64,000 bases of DNA, from the NCBI GenBank assembly GCA_963977495.1, contig CAXBOT010000001.1:1178001-1242000 (forward strand), read 5' to 3'. This document shows, piece by piece, positions 60,822 to 64,000 of the stretch. This DNA comes from UBA1672 sp963977495. GTDB taxonomy: Bacteria > Pseudomonadota > Alphaproteobacteria > Micavibrionales > Micavibrionaceae. The position numbers were made by a program, and so were the translations under genes. The notes beneath the pieces were generated by a model, which saw only the letters and a list, made by a program, of their open reading frames with translations, was not told where the DNA came from and made no database searches. Each line of letters begins with the position of its first letter. The stretch's first letter is position 1.

Positions 60822-61790
60822 ATGGACATCCATTCAATTTACGCGCTCATCGGGTTTCTGCTGGCGGCTTATGCCGTGATAGGAAATGATGCTGTTCAAA
60901 CACTTGGAACGTTCATTGCGTCCAATATCAAAATCTTCAAATGGTATTGGCTCTGGCTCGCGGCCTCCCTCGTTCTTATCATCACACTCAGTTACGGTTG
61001 GGTGGTGAATGACGGCGATATTTCATTCGGACGGCTCGATAAAATTCCGCCGATGGAAATTCAATGGTATCACGCCGCTGCGCCGCTTATCCTTGTTATG
61101 CTGACCCGCGTTGGCATTCCCGTATCAACCACCTTCCTTGTCCTATCAACCTTTGCCAGCACCTTGGTTTTGGAAAAAATGTTGGTCAAAAGCGTGATCG
61201 GCTACGGCCTTGCCGCGATCATAGCCTACAGCTTATGGCTCATTATTTCGCGTTTTATGAACGAAAAATACAACATGGTGAAGAAAGAAAACCGTCTGAA
61301 ATGGCGAATCTTGCAATGGGGCGCAACGGGTTTCCTCTGGTATAGCTGGCTCAGCCATGACATGGCGAACATCGCCGTCTTCCTGCCCAGAGATTTACCA
61401 CTTTGGATGCTGTTTGGTGTTCTTACCATTTTATGTGGTTGGCTTGGCGTTATTTTCTGGAGCAACGGCGGGAAAATCCAGAATATCGTTCTGGAAAAAT
61501 CAGGCACACGTTTTATTCGCTCGGCAACCATTATTGACTGTGTCTATGCGCTTATTCTGATTTATTTCAAGCAAATGAACTCCATCCCGATGTCAACAAC
61601 ATGGGTGTTTGTCGGCCTGCTGACAGGGCGCGAATTGGCCATTGCCACCACCTACCGCGATACCTATAAGGCGGGGTACGTCTTCCCGTTGATCGGGAAA
61701 GACTTTCTGAAAATGATGATCGGGCTGGGCGTCTCTGTTGCTTTGGCGCTGCTCATTCACTATATTCTCGAACCAGCAATGCTGGATTAA
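60822..61790 (+). CDS. PiT-family inorganic phosphate transporter-like
   Basis: This 322-residue membrane protein has about ten segments. It keeps the PiT repeats: GNDAVQTLGTF near the N-terminus, PVSTTFLVLS, SHDMANIAVFLPR and PMSTTWVFVGLLTGRE. It is shorter than most PiT proteins (about 420-500) and lacks their large central loop. It imports phosphate by symport, presumably. It precedes argH by 18 bases. Confidence 0.83.
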   Translation: MDIHSIYALIGFLLAAYAVIGNDAVQTLGTFIASNIKIFKWYWLWLAASLVLIITLSYGWVVNDGDISFGRLDKIPPMEIQWYHAAAPLILVMLTRVGIPVSTTFLVLSTFASTLVLEKMLVKSVIGYGLAAIIAYSLWLIISRFMNEKYNMVKKENRLKWRILQWGATGFLWYSWLSHDMANIAVFLPRDLPLWMLFGVLTILCGWLGVIFWSNGGKIQNIVLEKSGTRFIRSATIIDCVYALILIYFKQMNSIPMSTTWVFVGLLTGRELAIATTYRDTYKAGYVFPLIGKDFLKMMIGLGVSVALALLIHYILEPAMLD

Positions 61791-61808
61791 AACGTAAGGC
61801 CGAATAAT

Positions 61809-63116
61809 ATGACACAGGATAATGCCAACCAAATGTGGGGCGGACGATTCGAAGACAAGCCCTCCGACATTATGGAACAAATCAACGCCTCAATCGGTAT
61901 CGATAAACGCATGTGGCGTCAGGATATCCGCGGCTCTATCGCGCATGCGACCATGCTGTCGCAACAAGGCATTATCACCAAGGACGAAGCGGTGGAAATC
62001 GTTAACGGTCTGAACGCCATTGCCGAAGAGATCAAAAGCGGACAGTTTGAATTTAAACCTGCCCTTGAAGATATTCACATGAACGTCGAAGCGCGCCTGC
62101 GCGAGATGATCGGCGAAGTTGCCGGAAAGCTCCACACAGCGCGCAGCCGTAACGACCAAGTCGCCACAGATTTCCGCATGTGGACGCGTGATGCGATTGA
62201 TGAAATCGTCCATCTGATCGAAGATTTCCAAGACGTGATTGAGGCTCTGTCCGCCAAACACGCCAACGACATCATGCCCGGCTTTACGCACCTTCAAGCC
62301 GCGCAGCCCATCACATTGGCGATACATCTCAGTGCTTATGCCTGCATGCTCAACCGTGATAAATCGCGTTTTCTTGATGCGCGCAAACGTTTGAACACCT
62401 GCCCGCTCGGCTCTGCCGCTCTGGCGGGAACGCCCTACCCGATTGATCGTGAATTTACGGCGAAAAAGCTCGGCTTTGACCGCCCGACACTCAGCACAAT
62501 GGACGGCGTTTCGGCACGTGATTTTGCCAATGAGTTTTTATTTGCCTGCGCGCAATGCGGCCTGCATCTCTCACGTTTGGCAGAGGAAATCATCATCTGG
62601 GCAACGCCGCAATTCGGCTTTATCCAGCTTTCTGATGCATGGAGCACCGGAAGCTCGATCATGCCGCAAAAGAAAAACCCTGACGCGGCGGAATTGGTGC
62701 GCGGTAAAACAGGCCGCTTAACCGGTAATCTCGTACAAATGATGACCGTGATGAAGGGCTTGCCCCTTGCCTATAACAAGGATTTGCAAGAAGACAAAGA
62801 ATCCGTTTTCGACAGCTTTGACACGATTGCCCTGTGTATTCAGGCCATGAAGGGCATGCTGGAAAGCGCGACCTTTAACACCGATGCCATGCTGAACTCT
62901 GCGGAAATGGGCTACACCACCGCCACCGCGCTTGCCGATTGGTTGGTGATGAATCTCGGCCTGCCGTTCCGCGATGCGCATCACATCACAGGCGCGGTTG
63001 TTAAAATGGCGGAGAATAAAGACTGCAAACTTGATGAGCTTGCCCTTGGCGACCTGCAAGCCATACACGCCGATATCACCGATGATATTTTCGGTGTTTT
63101 AAGCGTGAAGAAATAA
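61809..63116 (+). CDS. argH: argininosuccinate lyase
   Basis: This 435-residue fumarase-family enzyme releases arginine and fumarate. The signature GSSIMPQKKNPD (281-292), HTARSRNDQVATD (109-121) and the catalytic-His region THLQAAQP (160-167) are intact. It is about 20-25 residues shorter than usual at the C-terminus. It is not contiguous with argG, being separated by five unrelated genes, one of them on the other strand. Confidence 0.94.
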   Translation: MTQDNANQMWGGRFEDKPSDIMEQINASIGIDKRMWRQDIRGSIAHATMLSQQGIITKDEAVEIVNGLNAIAEEIKSGQFEFKPALEDIHMNVEARLREMIGEVAGKLHTARSRNDQVATDFRMWTRDAIDEIVHLIEDFQDVIEALSAKHANDIMPGFTHLQAAQPITLAIHLSAYACMLNRDKSRFLDARKRLNTCPLGSAALAGTPYPIDREFTAKKLGFDRPTLSTMDGVSARDFANEFLFACAQCGLHLSRLAEEIIIWATPQFGFIQLSDAWSTGSSIMPQKKNPDAAELVRGKTGRLTGNLVQMMTVMKGLPLAYNKDLQEDKESVFDSFDTIALCIQAMKGMLESATFNTDAMLNSAEMGYTTATALADWLVMNLGLPFRDAHHITGAVVKMAENKDCKLDELALGDLQAIHADITDDIFGVLSVKK

Positions 63117-63146
63117 AACCACAAAATTTAAGGGGCAGCCCTGCGA

Positions 63147-63788
63147 TCAATGCAGGCTGTCTGGTGTTTGCACCGCCACATCAAAGGCGTGCAGAATATT
63201 CACCGTGGCTTGCATCACGCCCTTTTCATAGCCCAGAATATAATCAGACACATCAACGAAATTCGCCCCCGCCTGCACCAGCGCGCCGCAATTTTTGTTG
63301 GTTAGCCCCGCGCCGCGCGCCGCGCACAGCATATCAGTGCCGCCCTTAACCGCGCGGATCAATAACGGATCAGCAGGCACAACCAGATAATCGGCGTTCA
63401 ACAACAAGGCGCGCTGCGCGTCTTCCTTCGTGGTTGCATGAATGCCCAAAATCACATCCTCACCAAGCGAGGCGCGCCCCTTAAGAACATCATCTTCCAT
63501 GCGCAGCAAAAAACCATCCGCATCGACGGAATCCAAATTATCAGACATGCCACTCACAACGGCGACCAGCCCCTGAGCGCGAATAATGGGAATGATATCG
63601 GCGATACGCTCGGCAACGTCTTGACTATAGGCAAGCTCAACCACGCCCATGTTTTTCTCATAACCCGATGCGCGGTTAATCGCAAAGGCCATCTGACGGA
63701 CATAGCCAATCAGATCCAGCATGTTTGAAAAATCATCTATCCGCACATAAATCCCGCAAGGTGGGCTTCCGCTCTTGTCGCTGCTCAT
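63147..63788 (-). CDS. ThiE/TenI-like TIM-barrel protein
   Basis: This 213-residue protein has a TIM-barrel pattern of the thiamine phosphate synthase/TenI group: VVELAYSQD, VLGIHATTKEDAQRAL and near the end NCGALVQAGANFVDVSD. The ThiE diphosphate motif (GxGPxxxTxTK) is replaced by VVPADPLLIRAVKGG, so thiamine phosphate synthase activity is doubtful. The start at 63788 has AAGGAAAG upstream; a longer frame adds nine residues. It is divergent from yejF. Confidence 0.62.
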   Translation of the reverse strand: MSSDKSGSPPCGIYVRIDDFSNMLDLIGYVRQMAFAINRASGYEKNMGVVELAYSQDVAERIADIIPIIRAQGLVAVVSGMSDNLDSVDADGFLLRMEDDVLKGRASLGEDVILGIHATTKEDAQRALLLNADYLVVPADPLLIRAVKGGTDMLCAARGAGLTNKNCGALVQAGANFVDVSDYILGYEKGVMQATVNILHAFDVAVQTPDSLH

Positions 63789-63832
63789 TGTTTGTGCTTT
63801 CCTTAAATTATACAAATCAGTACAGTGTGCTA

Positions 63833-64000
63833 ATGGAAAAAATCCTTCAAATCAAGAACCTTCATGTTGATTTCAAAACACCTTCAGGCCGTTTTCAGGC
63901 CGTTAAAGGGGTCAGTTTTGATATTCAGCGCGGGCAAACGGTGGCTTTGGTCGGCGAATCAGGCTCGGGTAAATCTGTCACGGCGCTCTCGGCGATGAAG
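63833..64000 (+). CDS. yejF: YejF-like ABC transporter ATPase (partial)
   Basis: The first 56 residues of an ABC ATPase: a start with ILQIKNLHVDF, a Q-rich signature of peptide importers and Walker A GESGSGKS. It continues off the window. YejF is the ATPase of YejABEF, whose other parts are at 39871, 44262 and 48140. The call as YejF rests on those, since any Dpp/Opp-type ATPase would begin similarly. It starts 44 bases from the divergent ThiE-like gene. Confidence 0.75.
   Translation, partial: MEKILQIKNLHVDFKTPSGRFQAVKGVSFDIQRGQTVALVGESGSGKSVTALSAMK

Noticed and set aside
1..64000. CRISPR arrays, insertion sequences, tRNA or rRNA genes, prophage
   Set aside because: No direct-repeat arrays, transposase frames or recognisable RNA genes were seen on either strand; without a search program short RNAs could be missed.

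Overview
The window is a contiguous chromosomal segment of an alphaproteobacterium. Flagellar regulators of the Caulobacter type are all present (CtrA, FlbD, FliX, FlbT, FlaF), together with two clear sigma-54 promoters, a third close match, and a CtrA box upstream of the flagellin gene. Base composition is moderate, with many short intergenic gaps. I suspect a Rhodospirillales- or Micavibrio-like lineage, but that placement is inference.

Positions 1-35200 are almost entirely flagellar. In order they hold: fliM start and fliL (minus strand); flgF-flgG-flgA-flgH; a probably leaderless orphan, dksA and fliX; flgI-flgJ with two FlgN/FlbY-like genes, fliK, flgD and flgE; the flagellin gene with flbT and flaF; a FlaG-like gene; fliF-fliG-fliH-fliN; a PomA-like motA without a motB; the sigma-54 activator flbD; flhA; three tandem secreted paralogues of unknown function; flhF-flhG; a second FliK-like gene; and, on the minus strand, fliI, a CheD-like gene and fliJ. 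ctrA follows at 35401 behind a dense array of TTAA half-sites.

Positions 36100-51300 are mixed housekeeping: an endonuclease/exonuclease/phosphatase-fold protein, pgsA, pyrD, a degenerate EAL protein behind a sigma-54-like promoter, kdsB, a histidine-phosphatase-like protein lacking one catalytic His, a TPR protein, two tandem MFS transporters and an M20 amidohydrolase. The genes of a YejABEF-type peptide importer (yejA, yejB, yejE, start of yejF) are scattered through this and the next region.

Positions 51400-63120 hold most of an arginine pathway: a P-loop protein, argC, argB, argD, argF, argG and, after a short break, argH, with small membrane proteins between them. No N-acetylglutamate synthase or ornithine acetyltransferase is visible. 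Upstream lies a candidate leader peptide with three consecutive Arg codons followed by hairpins, suggesting attenuation control. The window ends with a ThiE/TenI-like protein and the start of yejF.
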